From Macrolepiota albuminosa (Eukaryota > Basidiomycota > Agaricomycetes > Agaricales > Agaricaceae), in NCBI GenBank assembly GCA_027475525.1, contig JAMWFC010000029.1:496001-560000 (forward strand): a DNA stretch of 64,000 nucleotides. The letters run 5' to 3'. The notes below the pieces were generated by a model. The model was not told the origin of the DNA. It did not search any database and worked only from the letters and a program-made list of their open reading frames with translations. Position numbers and translations under genes: made by a program. Positions 46,350 to 60,294 of the stretch are shown one piece after another (the stretch's first letter is position 1; the number at the start of each line of letters is the position of its first letter).

Positions 46350-48581
46350 ATGCCAGCTGTTGTAAAGAACAAAGTCTGTCTAATGTAAGTGTTTACTCGA
46401 TCGACTTCCAGCTGTTTATGACTTGTCGATTGACAGTGTCCACGATGGCTGGGGTGTTGCCAAAGTACCTGGACTTGAGGGGAACGCCATCGAAGCAGGT
46501 AGTACGACTAACATGGACACTATCGCCAAAGATCATAGCTATCGCCAGCTCGCTGCTCATGGAACTGCAGTGGGTCTAAGTGAAGGACTCATGGGCAACT
46601 CCGAAGTCGGGTATGTAAGTTACGCGTCACAACTTCTATCGCTGAATTCATGAGGTCTTGTTTACAGCCATCTGAATATTGGCGCAGGCCGTGTCGTCTG
46701 GCAGGACATAGTGCGAATCGATGTCTCGATTAAGAAAAGGCAATTCCACAAAAATCCGACTATTCTTGAGAGCTTTGAGAGAGCGAAGAAGGGAAATGGA
46801 AGGTTGCACTTGATGGGCCTGGTGATTCCATCTCATCCGTTATCGATTTTGAGCCATATTATTAATTTTGGTAATAGGTCTCCGATGGTGGCGTTCACTC
46901 GCACATCAACCATCTCAAGGCGCTTCTTGAAACCGCAAAAGAAGTCGGCGTTCCAAAAACATACGTCCACTTCTTCGGAGATGGTCGTGACACTGCTCCT
47001 CGTTCGGCGGCTGGATATTGTCAGGAACTCCTCGACTTCCTCAAGAAAGAGGAATATGGTGAATTGGCGACGATTGTGGGGAGGTATTACGCGATGGACC
47101 GCGACAAGCGATGGGAGCGTGTCAAGGTTGCTGTGGATGGTCTCGTTAAAGGAGAGGGAGAAGATGGCAAGGGAGCTGAGGGAGTCGTTGACGTCATCAA
47201 GGCGAACTACGAGAAGGACATTACTGACGAGTTCTTGAAACCGATTATTGTGAATGGCGATCAGGGCCGTGTCAAGGGTATGTTTTTTCTTTGACCTTTC
47301 GCCTTGCATTCTTGAAACCGATTATTGTGAATGGCGATCAGGGCCGTGTCAAGGGTATGTTTTTTCTTTGACCTTTCGCCTTGCATTTTGATTTGGAGTT
47401 GACAGAGGGCGATACTCTCTTCCTGTTCAACTACAGATCTGATCGTATGAGAGAAATTGCCACCATCCTTGGTAGTCTTGACAAACCAATGGAGGTAGAG
47501 GTACCTGATAACCTGGTATGTGTCCGAGAGATATTCTACTTGTTTTTCACAATGGTTCTTGCCAGAATATCACCACTATGTCTCGCTACAACGCTGAGTT
47601 CCCCTTCAAAGTTGCTTTCCCCCCTCAGGCAATGACCAACGTCCTTGCTGAATGGCTCAGCAAACAGGGCATCAAACAGGCCCACATTGCAGGTCAGAAT
47701 CATACTTTTTTTATATTCACTACTTATCTATACTCCAGAGACTGAGAAATACGCTCACGTCACCTTTTTCTTTAACGGAGGTGTTGAGAAACAGTTCGAG
47801 AATGAAGAAAGACATATGATCGCATCGCCGAAGGTAGCCACCTACGACAAGCTCCCCAAGATGAGCGTGCACGGTGTAGCTGAAAAAGTTGCTCAAGTTC
47901 TCAGGGAGAGGTAGCCACCTACGACAAGCTCCCCAAGATGAGCGTGCACGGTGTAGCTGAAAAAGTTGCTCAAGTTCTCAGGGAGGTGAGCACGAGTTCG
48001 TCATGTGCAATTTTGCCCCTCCCGACATGGTGCGTCATTCCGTTCCTCTTTCCCTCTCCACTGGCCTTGTTCCCATCATCGAATATTATCACTTCTGTAG
48101 GTTGGCCACACGGGTGTTTATGAAGCCGCGGTCGAAGCTATCACCGAAACCGACGCTGCCGTTGGGACGATTTACAAAGCTGCCCAAGAAGCTGGATACA
48201 TCCTTTTGGTCACTGCCGATCACGGAAATGCCGAACAGATGAAAAACCTGGAGACTGGCGCGCCGCATACTGCACACACTACGAATCCCGTCCCGTTCAT
48301 CATGACTGGTGATCCTACTAAACTCAAGTTCGTGATGGATGAGGAGAAGGATGGCGAAGACGAGGTTGAGGAAGGAGCGTTGTGTGATGTTGCACCTACT
48401 GTACTCGACTTGATGGTAAGCACCACTTGTATTGAAATGTTACACGTCATTTCTCTGACCGTTACCCCCAAGGGTTTGCTCATTCCCGAGGGTGAGTGAT
48501 ATGGATTTGTTTTATGCATGGTTAGGCTGATCTCGATACTACACAGATATGACTGGCCGCTCTCTGCTTGCAAAAGCGTAG
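46350..48581 (+). CDS. gpmI: Cofactor-independent phosphoglycerate mutase (iPGM)
   Basis: Interconverts 3- and 2-phosphoglycerate in glycolysis with a two-Mn alkaline-phosphatase-like centre. Exons: 46350-46384, 46437-46610, 46668-46821, 46878-47277 (second copy to 47354), 47406-47515, 47566-47692, 47739-48029, 48101-48415, 48473-48491 and 48547-48581. Landmarks: [26 protein letters not shown] with the nucleophilic Ser; [87 protein letters not shown]; ending TGRSLLAKA. Two 77-bp duplications (47232, 47832) and one missing G at about 47981-47987 break the frame as assembled. No true mutation pattern is seen elsewhere, so I take the gene to be functional. Basidiomycetes commonly use this form. 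Confidence 0.95.
47232..47385. repeat. 77-bp exact tandem pair across iPGM exon 4/intron 4
   Basis: Copies 47232-47308 and 47309-47385. Each contains the same splice donor (47278 and 47355). Confidence 0.93.
47832..47985. repeat. 77-bp exact tandem pair within iPGM exon 7
   Basis: Copies 47832-47908 and 47909-47985; duplicates the conserved [20 protein letters not shown] region and shifts frame. Confidence 0.93.
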
Positions 48582-50217
48582 AAATTTCTAATGGATTTAA
48601 ATCGGCAGACTTAGATTAGAATATGCAATTCTCATTCCCTCCTTGAGCCTCGAAGGGTTATCCCAGCGCATTGAAGAAAGCTAACCGCGGTCGGAACCCC
48701 CGGAGGCTACAGCGGTACAGGCACATGATTTTTTTACACTTGCGCGACTTTGGTTCTGCTTTCCTTCTAGACGATTCAGCCAGAAGGGGTCAAATGCACT
48801 GCTCACAATTATGGTTTCAACCCTCATTCGGCTAACATGCGATGAGCCTAATTATGTAGTCCGGAATCCAAAGACGTGGATCGGATGTCAAAGGCCTCAT
48901 GACTTCACCCTGATCCGGATCTACGGAACCATGCGGTAAATCGTCGAAAGTTCCATCGCAAAGTCGTTTGAGAACTTGGATCCAGACCAACACTGGTACC
49001 AAGTGTACACATTCAGACAAGAGAATTTATGCTGACCCGAGCACCCGCTTTGAAAAAGGCTTTCCTAATCTCATTTGATTTTTTTGAGGACGCCACTCCA
49101 CCCAGAAATGAATATATCATGTTCAGTTCAGTCGAAAAGTATAAGAATCTGGAATGTGGCTCTCTTGGGGGAACAATAGTCAGTAACTTGCAGCAGGTCT
49201 GAAGGATACCTCCATTCTTGAATCCGATCTCCATATTTCGCGCATCGTCCAGACTGGCCCGGCCAGCACCAATCTACTAGACCGCCAATTGGCTTGGTGC
49301 GATCCATGGTTCCCTGTTGGTACCAATCTGGATCGTTCTTTAAGTGGAATAATTTTCAGAAACTCAATATCACCAAACATGGAGTGAAGTAGGTCGCACC
49401 ACTGGTTTCCTTTTTCATGACGGTCGATTATAGTTGTGTCGAATAACACTTTATGCAATTATAGGTGATCTACATCAAGGTTTGTATGATAAATGACGTT
49501 AATACACCCGCGCTCCCTCTTTCACCAAAATCGAGATGGAACGGGTGAATTCGTTAGTAGTAGGACATAGAGTGGAACCTTAATATAAGCCCCTAAATTC
49601 CCATCCATGGTAGTGTAGTCGATAGGGGCACCCCACGACAATGTGTAGAAAAACGGGGTGAAGAAAAATGATGAAGCCGAGAGAAGGACACCAATAGAAG
49701 CTTCTACCTATGGAATACATATGGTCCGTGACCCAAATACAAAACGTACACGTGCAGCCCTCCGGAAGTAGAGACATGAAAACAGATTTGCCAAGAGAAA
49801 ATAAAGAACTTTTGACATTCTTGCCTCATTTGTCGAGAGATCTTCCGGAAGTGCGTCGTAAAATAGAGTTTGCGATGGCTGGAATCTCTGTCAAGAAGAA
49901 AAGAGCGCACCCCATCCCGGCATGAACGGCGCGTGGCGTAAATATGCCAGGACAAATCTAAGGAACAAAACGGCGGGAAAAGAGCTAATCAGAACTATTT
50001 ATTGATTGGGATCTCGAGATATACAGAAGCAAAGGATCAGATGCACATATGCATCTGCATGTCAATGGAGCATATTGCAAGACAGTCGAGTAAATATAAT
50101 GGCTGAAGTCTTGCTTGCATTATGCTGTTCAGGATGCGGAGACGAAATAAGCATATATTTCTTACGTGGATGTACAAAATTTCGGAATCAATGAATACTG
50201 TAGATGACTTTCCCCAA
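48582..50217. other. Region between iPGM and NDUFS2; unrecognised minus-strand ORFs
   Basis: Minus ORFs at 49458-49180 (MHKVLFDTTIIDRHEKGNQW...), 49234-49013 and 49020-48832 could be pieces of one gene, but no domain is recognisable and frames do not join cleanly. Further short ORFs at 49580-49955 are equally unsupported. Confidence 0.35.
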
Positions 50218-52335
<2,118 letters not shown>

Positions 52336-52860
52336 ACTCAGCGTTGTGAACAGCGACCAACTCTCGGAATTTGGCGGGGAGTAGTGTGACACGGCACGTA
52401 ACGATACGTGTCACGCATAATCAGGTCTGCGTGACCCGTTGATTCACTACCATGGTTTAACTAAGTTTCAAATCGACAAAAAACGCGAGATTTTGGATCA
52501 GGCCTTTCGAATCGATGGTCGCAGTGTTTTGAACACTTCAATTATAAAATATATGAAGCAATATTAATGTGACTTGCATGGCTTCGAGTAAGCAAATCTT
52601 AATACAAAATTTAGGGTAACGAAACTTGTATCACTTCCCCTGCAAGCTGCAAGGCTGCTCAAGATCTCAAAGCTTCAGCCCCATGCCGGAAAAGACTCCG
52701 GCTGACGGCAGGCTGCAATATGGTCTATCTCTCACGCTCAAAGGTCAAATGACTTCTAGGTTTTGAGGTCTTTTCACTACTCTCTCATGCTGCCAAAATC
52801 CAGTATCAAGAGTGTTTCACTGATATTCGCGTAGGTGGACGTGCTGTCTTCTAATGAAGG
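52336..52860. other. Divergent promoter region
   Basis: Lies between the start of NDUFS2 (minus) and the beginning of the MFS permease (plus). No specific element recognised. Confidence 0.4.
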
Positions 52861-55393
52861 TTGATTGACTATATTGCCGTCTGGATCACAGTTGTGGGAC
52901 CGCTCTGTTCTCAAGTGGTAAGAAGACGTTCAGGATTAATGAAGTCTTTTCAACCATGTTCAACCTTTGTGTTGCTCAAAGGATACTCCAATAGCGTCAT
53001 TGGCAGTGGTAAGTCCTTTTTTGTTTATCGAGAGTATCGAAAGACTGATTATCTTGAAAAGTCAATACTCGTTGGTACTAACTGAGAACTTTCACGGTTA
53101 AAGTAACGTTCCAACAGTTCTCAACCGGATCTATGGGTCGGACGTCTTGACGGATAACAACTACAGCACAATCGTAAGCAGCATCAGTTTCGCGGGCTTC
53201 GTGGTTGGCATGCTATTATTCGGTAATGTGCCCGTTGATTCGTTGAAAGCTTGCTTGACCTAGTACGAGCTATTACTTAGGCTTTCTGTCTGACAAAGTT
53301 GGAAGGAAATTTGGGATGGTACACATACTAAATCAGCGGCATGGACGACAACCGACCGTTTTCTAGATGACTTCTAGTGCAATTATCGTCATCTTCTCTG
53401 GTTTATCTGCTGCTTCCTCAGGTGCAAACGGCAGTGTGAAAGGGCTTCTAAACATGTTGTCTGTTATGCGGTCAGTCCTACAAATAAAATAAACCCGGTA
53501 CTTCCTCACGTCGAATCAGTTTCTTCCTCGGCATCGGTCTAGGCGCTGAATACCCCTCTGGATCCGTTTCTGCTTCAGAGCAGTCTGAGGAGGAGACCAT
53601 ATCAAGGAATGCCAGGCACCGTTGGGTTGCTCTAGCAACGAGTAAAGTTACTTTCTCTTATGTCAATCCTTGTCATACATTCTTATTTCCGTGTGCCTCG
53701 ACAGATGCGGCGATTGACACGGGTTTTGTCATTTCTGCTTTCGTTCCCCTTGTCCTCTTCTGGATGTGAGGTTTCTTGTTGTCATTGTACCTGGGCTGAC
53801 AATCTTGTATTTCTTTCTAAAAGTTTTGGAAATAATCACCTTAGGGCTGTTTGGCGCATGTCCCTGGGCTTCGGCATGATACCTGCATTGGCGATGTTCC
53901 TCTGGCGTCTTAACATGGACGAACCATTGCGATACAAGAAAGATTCCATGAAGCACACGAAGATTCCGTACCTTCTAGTTATCAGGCGCTATTGGAATCG
54001 ATTAGCTGCCATATCCTTCATATGGTGTGTTTTTATGTTGTATTCTACTAGTGTGTTTTAGATTTTTGAACATTGGTTGGTACAGGTTCTTGTATGATCT
54101 TATCGCGTACGCCTATCCATTTTTTTGAGGTTAACAGATTTGAGAGAGAGATGAACATGCCAGGTTCCCGGCGAGTCAAGGCAATCTCTCAGCTTGTTGC
54201 CATATATCTCATCGTCGTTGCTCCTAGTTCGTCATCTACTCATCGATCATCGTGAACAAGTGAGCCATATCGTTTGACATCGCTCTCTGCCGCTTGATCT
54301 CTGGCTAGTATCACAGGCGGATCGGAGGACCTGTCTGTGGTATTCGGCTGGAATGTTGTTATCAAGTGCGCTTTCTCCCCGCCCGTCTTTGAGTTATCGA
54401 CTTACCTTTACTGTCTAGTCTGTTTTACCTGCCAGGTTTTCTTTCCTATCCACTCTTGTCTCTGAACAGTACTGATTATGCGGTAGGATCGATATTGGGT
54501 GCCTTTGTCGTTGATGATCTTGGGCCGAAGGACACTTTAGTGGGTGCATGTCTATTGTGAGGTTCATTGAAGGAGCTGATTTAAAATTAGATGACTGGTC
54601 TCGTGCTTCAAGCAGTAATTGGTTTCGTAATGAGTGGCTTATACGTGCCGTTAGTCGCAACGTCATATAACAAGTCCACAGAGAATATTCACGAGTTTTC
54701 AGGCTCACGAAACACATTTCAGCCTTCGCTGTAAGATGTTTTATCAACATCTGTGAAGACTGCTCATGAGACTGCGAAATAGGTTCTTTATGGGATTTTT
54801 TTGAGTTTCGGAGAGTTTGGACCAGGGGATTGTACAATCATCCTTGCGAGCAAGGCATGCCCGACCGCTGTCAGAGGACATTTTTACGGCATCGCCGCTG
54901 CATCTGGCAAAGTTGGAGCTTTGATTGGCACCTGGAGTACGTCGCCTGTTGTAGCTTCTATAAATCGAGGAAATTGAGGTTCTTGTAGTATTCCCTCCGA
55001 TAGTGAAAGGTTTGCGTTTTTGGATCGAGCACATGTCTTCTACGAAGTTTAACGATTGAAGCGTTTGGTGGCCCAAATACTATAAGAGGGAACACTGGCC
55101 CATTTTGGATTGGAAGCGGTGAATTTAGAAGATTATGCACATGATGGTGCTCATTTACCTGTGCGATTCAGGTGTCGCTCTTTTGAGCGCTCTTGTGACA
55201 TTGGTATGCATTAAGCCATTGTCTCCGGAGGGCATTGAGCGAGAAGACCAGGAGGTATGTTGTTTCCCGGATGTTGTTATAACCATCCTGACTTGTACAA
55301 TAGTTCCGAGAATACCTTCAGAAACAAGGATATGACACGAGCAGGATGGGTATGACTGAAGAGGCTGGGAGGATCTCACTGGATAAGGCATGA
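52861..55393 (+). CDS. MFS permease, GIT1 (glycerophosphoinositol)-like, possibly a pseudogene
   Basis: Twelve-helix proton symporter family that includes yeast Git1. Clear exons on plus: GYSNSVIGS (near 52985), [20 protein letters not shown] and [14 protein letters not shown] (53125-53223), motif [12 protein letters not shown] (53281-), [20 protein letters not shown] (53370-), [20 protein letters not shown] and [20 protein letters not shown] (53520-), [34 protein letters not shown] (53850-), IYSSIIVN (54237-), [16 protein letters not shown] (54315-), [20 protein letters not shown] (54484-), [40 protein letters not shown], ending [19 protein letters not shown] with TGA at 55391-55393. The [17 protein letters not shown] block is typical of Git1. 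The N-terminus is not resolved, an acceptor near 53103 lacks a base to keep frame, and the exon around 54090-54130 runs into a stop. The start coordinate is approximate. Confidence 0.75.
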
Positions 55394-55845
55394 TGATGCA
55401 GAAGTAGTGATATGCTGTGAATTGCAGTCTAATGTGATATGAGTAAGAGAACTTGTGACATTTGATGCTAGACTCTGGATAAATTGAAGAGCTCAAGGAA
55501 GATCATATGACACTCAAGTACCTCGGACACACCCTCTTCCTCCTGGAGTTCCTATGGATGTCAATGCATGTTCATCTCTTTGTTAGAACTTAGTTCGACA
55601 CCATCAACCTCTCCCGGACTAACACGGTAACTCAGGGTCAACACACTTAATTATGATCTAATATATAGCTATGTACATGTCGACTATACCCTCAGTTACT
55701 TACACTGGACTGAGGGTGAGCTCGAGAATATTTTTTTTTAGATGTGATACTAATATCTGTATGCAGATTTGTCTGTTAGGTATGAAAGAAAATATAGTCA
55801 CTTACACTGCTATAAGAGAATGCCAAGCAGGAAAGATCCAGTAGA
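55394..55845. other. Intergenic, transition to CpG-poor transposon DNA
   Basis: No gene seen. CG dinucleotides become rare from about 55700. Confidence 0.5.
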
Positions 55846-56435
55846 TCAAGGTCTGCAAAGGGGAGATGTCCAACTCAGCACTCTAACCTTCTTGGCACAG
55901 ATGGAACACTGTTGAGGGCAGCAGCTCATACTCATCTTACTCTTGGCCCAGTCAATCTTGGGATTGTGGTCATGCAGCCAGGAGAATTTAAGTATCATAT
56001 CCTGCTTTCCTAGGCTGGTGACTGCAAATACAGCATGCTCAGAATGAGTCTGGTAATAAAGGACTAAAATCACCACTGAGTAAATAAATCTAGCTTCATT
56101 GCATATACCATCAATGTTATAAACAGGAATGGATTGAGAGAGAGGCTGAGTAGTGAGTTAATGTTAAGGAAAAGTTCAGTAGCACCACTATCCAGAAGAG
56201 CTACAATGCTCTGAATCTGCTATGTGTCAGTTGTCTCAATCTCCATATTTGAATTCAGCAAGTTGGGAGAGGGAGAGGAGAGGCAACAACATAGCAACAA
56301 AGGAGGTATTATTTCCAAGCTGGGACATGCAGGCATTGAGGAAGGGAGAAAAAGAGGCCTCAGTTGAAGCTTTGACTGAGGGGGTGTTTTGTACATTGGA
56401 AGAGATGCTTATAGTTTCAGCCAGAAAATCATTAA
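55846..56435 (-). pseudogene. Ty3/gypsy protease region fragment (minus orientation)
   Basis: On the minus strand, IVALLDSGATELFLN (about 56210-56165) is the retrotransposon aspartic protease active site (D-S-G-A). It is followed at 56076-55846 by AVFAVTSLGKQDMILKFSWL, HDHNPKIDWAKSKM and CPQQC, the linker typical between protease and reverse transcriptase in fungal gypsy elements. Stops interrupt it, and no RT follows before 55800. It lies head-to-head with the plus-strand LTR at 56441. Confidence 0.75.
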
Positions 56436-56440
56436 CAGGG

Positions 56441-56931
56441 TGTAACAGATTGTCACAATAGTTACACACATCAATAATGCTGTTACTAGACAGTAGAGTG
56501 TTACATAAGACAACATCTTGTATTCACTCTAATTCTAGTCAAATCCAATATAGTGGTCTGATTTAGCACTGTGTGATTCACACAAGAAGGTTCTAGCTTG
56601 TAACCAACAGTTACATTTTTTTTAAATCTTCTGCTATTGGCTTTAGACTCGAGGCTTGTTACTGACTAGGCAACTCATCAAAAACTCTTGACTTCTGTTG
56701 GCATCATGTTGAAAGTGTGCTTCCATGACTGGCTCTCTTGATCTGGAGCCTCCTTTTCCAGATACAAGTGATCCACCTGTCTCACAAGCTGTGAAAATGC
56801 CAGTTGTGTCTACATACCAGCCCCTGCCAAAGCAGGATAAAAAGTTACCTCACGATACTAGTGTGAGCTTTGAAATGCCAGGTGGACTATCTGTGTCATG
56901 GATGATGTCCATAGTGAGGCCTGGTAGTAAA
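56441..56931 (+). repeat. Gypsy LTR/leader direct repeat, copy 1
   Basis: Starts TGTAACAG. It matches 59782-60256 throughout, with mostly transition differences (for example gtggtctgatttagcactg versus gcggtctgatttagcactg). It includes an ORF start MTGSLDLEPPFPDT that is MTGFLDLDPPFPDT in copy 2. The exact 3' LTR end is not certain because the copies share sequence into the gag leader. Confidence 0.75.
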
Positions 56932-59780
56932 CCAGAGGAAAGATTCACAGTCTCAGAAGTGTCACTATCAGTGAGTCAGATGCCTTCATTGATGTACCCA
57001 GTATTGCCTGAGAGCTCATCAGCTCAGTCCAAAGGTTAACCAGATCTCATGCAGTATTTGGAGCTGGTGCAAGGCAGTGCTTTTGTGCACAGCACTCTGT
57101 TTTAGACTGCTCCAACTGAGCAGCATTTGGAGTTTGTGGCAGACATTGCTGCTGGATCAAGACAGTTGTCATTGATGACATATGGGTGGCAGCAAGGACC
57201 AGCAATAAAGGTCAGTAGTAAGAATGACAACATCATATGTCTGGGGCAGGCACCTTTGGTGTCTAAAGACCAGGAGTTAACTGGAGGGGTTGGCAAGCAG
57301 CTGCAGGTGAGGCATGAAGACCTCAGGAAAGTTCTGGATTTAGAATACCTTGTGCAGATTTGACAGAATATATTGAATTGTGTGTATCTTCAAACTTGAA
57401 GTTGTTGAGTATCTCAAGTGCAAGGCAGTCCAAGAGTCAGCAGTCTCAATGGCCATCCCAGCCAACTCAGTAAAATGCAAAATGAGTGTGCACTGATGAG
57501 CGCCATTGATTGCAGATGTAATGGAACTATTGAATGTGCCTTGTCAGGCAAATAAGTCACAGCAAGACTATATTAGGCATCAGAATGCTGCAAATTGTCA
57601 ACAGAATGTAAGCAGAGTGCCTCAACAGGCATTATCTGAGGTGGAGACTATGACAACTACTCTGGCAGAGCCAGAAGTGCCAATTGCTGCTCAGGAAGCT
57701 AAGACACTTCAAAAGCAGGTTACTATCAAGGAAGAGGTGGACAAGGTCACATTCTTGAGGACAAAATGTGACCATGGCACATAGTGCGACATATCCACCT
57801 GGTGGACAATTGAAATGAGCACATTAATTATCAGAAGATGCGCAATCAGGATTTGCACAATCATAGCAAGTCATTAATTGATGACCGAGGGATAGTTTTT
57901 GAAGAGCATGAAGGTGTGATGCCTGTCAATGAGATGCAGCAACAGTTTGCTGCTTGAACTTCTGAACTGGACAAGGATTTGAAGAGTAGTAATAGTAGTA
58001 GTGATCACTATGACAGGAGAGAGCAGAATCATCACAGTAATAATGGTGGAGGCCATGATTATAAATAGAACAATCAAGACAATAGTAATTGTTGTAATGG
58101 TGGCAGACAGTCTGGTGGACTACTAGCAGATCGAGAAGTAAGGCAATAGCCTACACTATGGCCAGAAAGAATGGCCAACAAACATCTGTTTTACAGCTCC
58201 CAAGCATTCTCTATGCCTGCCCCTTATGATCTGCATAAAAGCATGTCTGAGATGAATGAGGCTATACAGATTTATATGGATTATATGCATGACTATCCTC
58301 ACCCAACTGGTGGATGACTCCCTTGGAGTCAGATTTAAGTTCTCTGCAGGGTAAGTCTCCACAAATCTGATGGCAAGCATATACGTGCATATGCTGGAGG
58401 GCATAAGTTCTTTCAGTTGGAGGACTGGGCCATGGATGTTTGCTACCACCTGGCAGCATGCTGCTATAGTGGCAACAACATGAACCAGGAAAGGATATTT
58501 GTGTTACACAAATTCATGGAAGAAGAGGCTTGGAATTGGTTCCACCACCATGTCCTTCATATCAATTATGATAAATCACATTGGATGTTGAAGAAGTCCT
58601 GATAGGACTGTATAATTGTTTTGTCAATGCTGCAACAATGCAGAAAAGCAGTATACAATGCTAAAGCTGGCATCTAAATATTCTATGATGACCTAGTAGG
58701 TCATGCACAGAATATGGCCATCTATTCAAACAAATACATGATTTGAGAGACATTCCTAGATGGAATACCAGCAGATATGAGGAGGGTGTTGATACACAAT
58801 GACAATTTGTCTTCAGAGGTCAACACAGTGACCAAGTTCTTGGCATATGCCATTAGATATGAGCAGTCAACACAAACTACAAATCATTATAAGCAGCATA
58901 GTTCATACTAAAGAATGGTTAACCATCAGGCAGTGAAGGTGGAAACCTTTCTGGCCAAATGGTCAGAAATGGAAAAGAATTGCAACCTATAATTTGTTGT
59001 TTGCAAGATAATTCTGTAGTCCAACAGCCTAGACCAAACTTGATATTTGCCAGCAAAAGATAGTTGACTTTATTTGAATCAAAATTAAGTAGCAGCTAGA
59101 GAGGTTCCAGTGCCTAAAGTGCATATGGTAAGCAAATCCAATGTAGTTGCAGAAGTGACTCAAAAAAAGCCAGTGGAAGACTCCTCTAGATGCTACAATT
59201 ATAAGAGGATTGGGCATTTCACCAAAGAATATCCTGCCCCTCCCAAGGTACATATTCATGCAGCCCATACAGCCACAGCTTTGAGTGATGTTGTCAGCAA
59301 CAACAAAGAAGAGGAAGTTATCAAGGAGGCTGAGGAGGAGCTGCAGGAAATGGCTGATGGCTCAGAAGTGGATGATGCTAAAAGCGTCCACATTAATGAC
59401 AATGAATATGTCACAGTGGATGTGTACAACAGTGACTACTACACTTGTAATGACGAGAATAAACACTTGTTTGCACTGACAAAGTGCTGGGAAGATCAGT
59501 ATATCCAGATGAGACATGTAATCCTGCAGAAAGCAACTCATAAGTTGTAGCAGCCACAATATACTCCTGAAGAGAAGGAGTGTCTGGTGACCTATATAGA
59601 CATCAATAGACATTGCAGGACTCAGGAAGTACCACTATGGGCATAACACCTCAGTTTGCTCATGTCAATGCAATATGCATTTATAAGCTGAAGGAGCCAT
59701 TGATGCTTCAATTAGAGACTGTTAGGAGCTGCACCATGGTGCAATTTGGCACTGAGGTAAGCCTAAAGACATCAGAGATG
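56725..59780 (+). pseudogene. Ty3/gypsy gag (to protease start), decayed
   Basis: Plus-strand gag remnant with several in-frame stops. Segments: MTGSLDLEPPFPDTSDPPVS (56725), coiled-coil-like part at 57506-57784, LEDWAMDVCYHLAACC and EEEAWNWFHHHV (58420-58560), AQNMAIYSNKYM and TFLDGIPADMRR (58700-58790), and FLAYAIRYEQ. A CCHC knuckle at about 59190 is degraded to C-YNY-KRIGHFTKEY, where the second and last Cys have become Tyr. The ORF 59110-59550 is the longest intact piece. Sequence to 59780 resembles the N-terminal protease region. No RT, RNase H or integrase follows before the second LTR copy, so the internal pol is deleted. Confidence 0.75.
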
Positions 59781-59781
59781 T

Positions 59782-60256
59782 TGTAACAGGGCATCACACT
59801 TATTGCATACGTCAACAATGCTGTTACCATACAGTAGAGTGTTATGTAAGATAATATCTTGTATTTACTCTAGTTCTAGTTAAATATGATATAGCGGTCT
59901 GATTTAGCACTGTGTGATCTATACAAGAAGGTTTTAGCTCATAACCAGCAATTATATTTTTTTAAATCTTCTGCTATCAGCTTTAGACTCTAGGCTTGTT
60001 ACTGACTAGACAACTCATCAAAAAACTCTTAACTTCTGTTAGCATCATATCAAAAACATGCTTCTATGACTGGCTTTCTTGATCTGGACCCTCCTTTCCC
60101 AGATACAGGTGATCCATTTGTGTCTCAAGCTGTGAAGATGCAAGCTGCATCTACTTACCAGCTCCTGCTAAAGCAGGATAAAAAGTTACCTTGTGATGCT
60201 AGTGCAAGCTTTGGAATGCTGGGTGGACTATCCATGTCATGGATAATGTCCATTGT
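59782..60256 (+). repeat. Gypsy LTR/leader direct repeat, copy 2 (truncated)
   Basis: Partner of 56441-56931. Homology stops abruptly at about 60256, where CpG-containing, unrelated sequence and the minisatellite begin, i.e. a breakpoint. Confidence 0.75.
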
Positions 60257-60294
60257 TCCGAGATCTAGAATAAATCAAGGTTTTTCTGTGCAGC

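Noticed and set aside
46833..47309. Minus-strand 158-codon ORF
   Set aside because: It is the antisense shadow of iPGM exons 4-5.
52336..52392. Upstream extension of NDUFS2
   Set aside because: The extension would need a GTG start; the ATG at 52335 already gives a good mitochondrial presequence.
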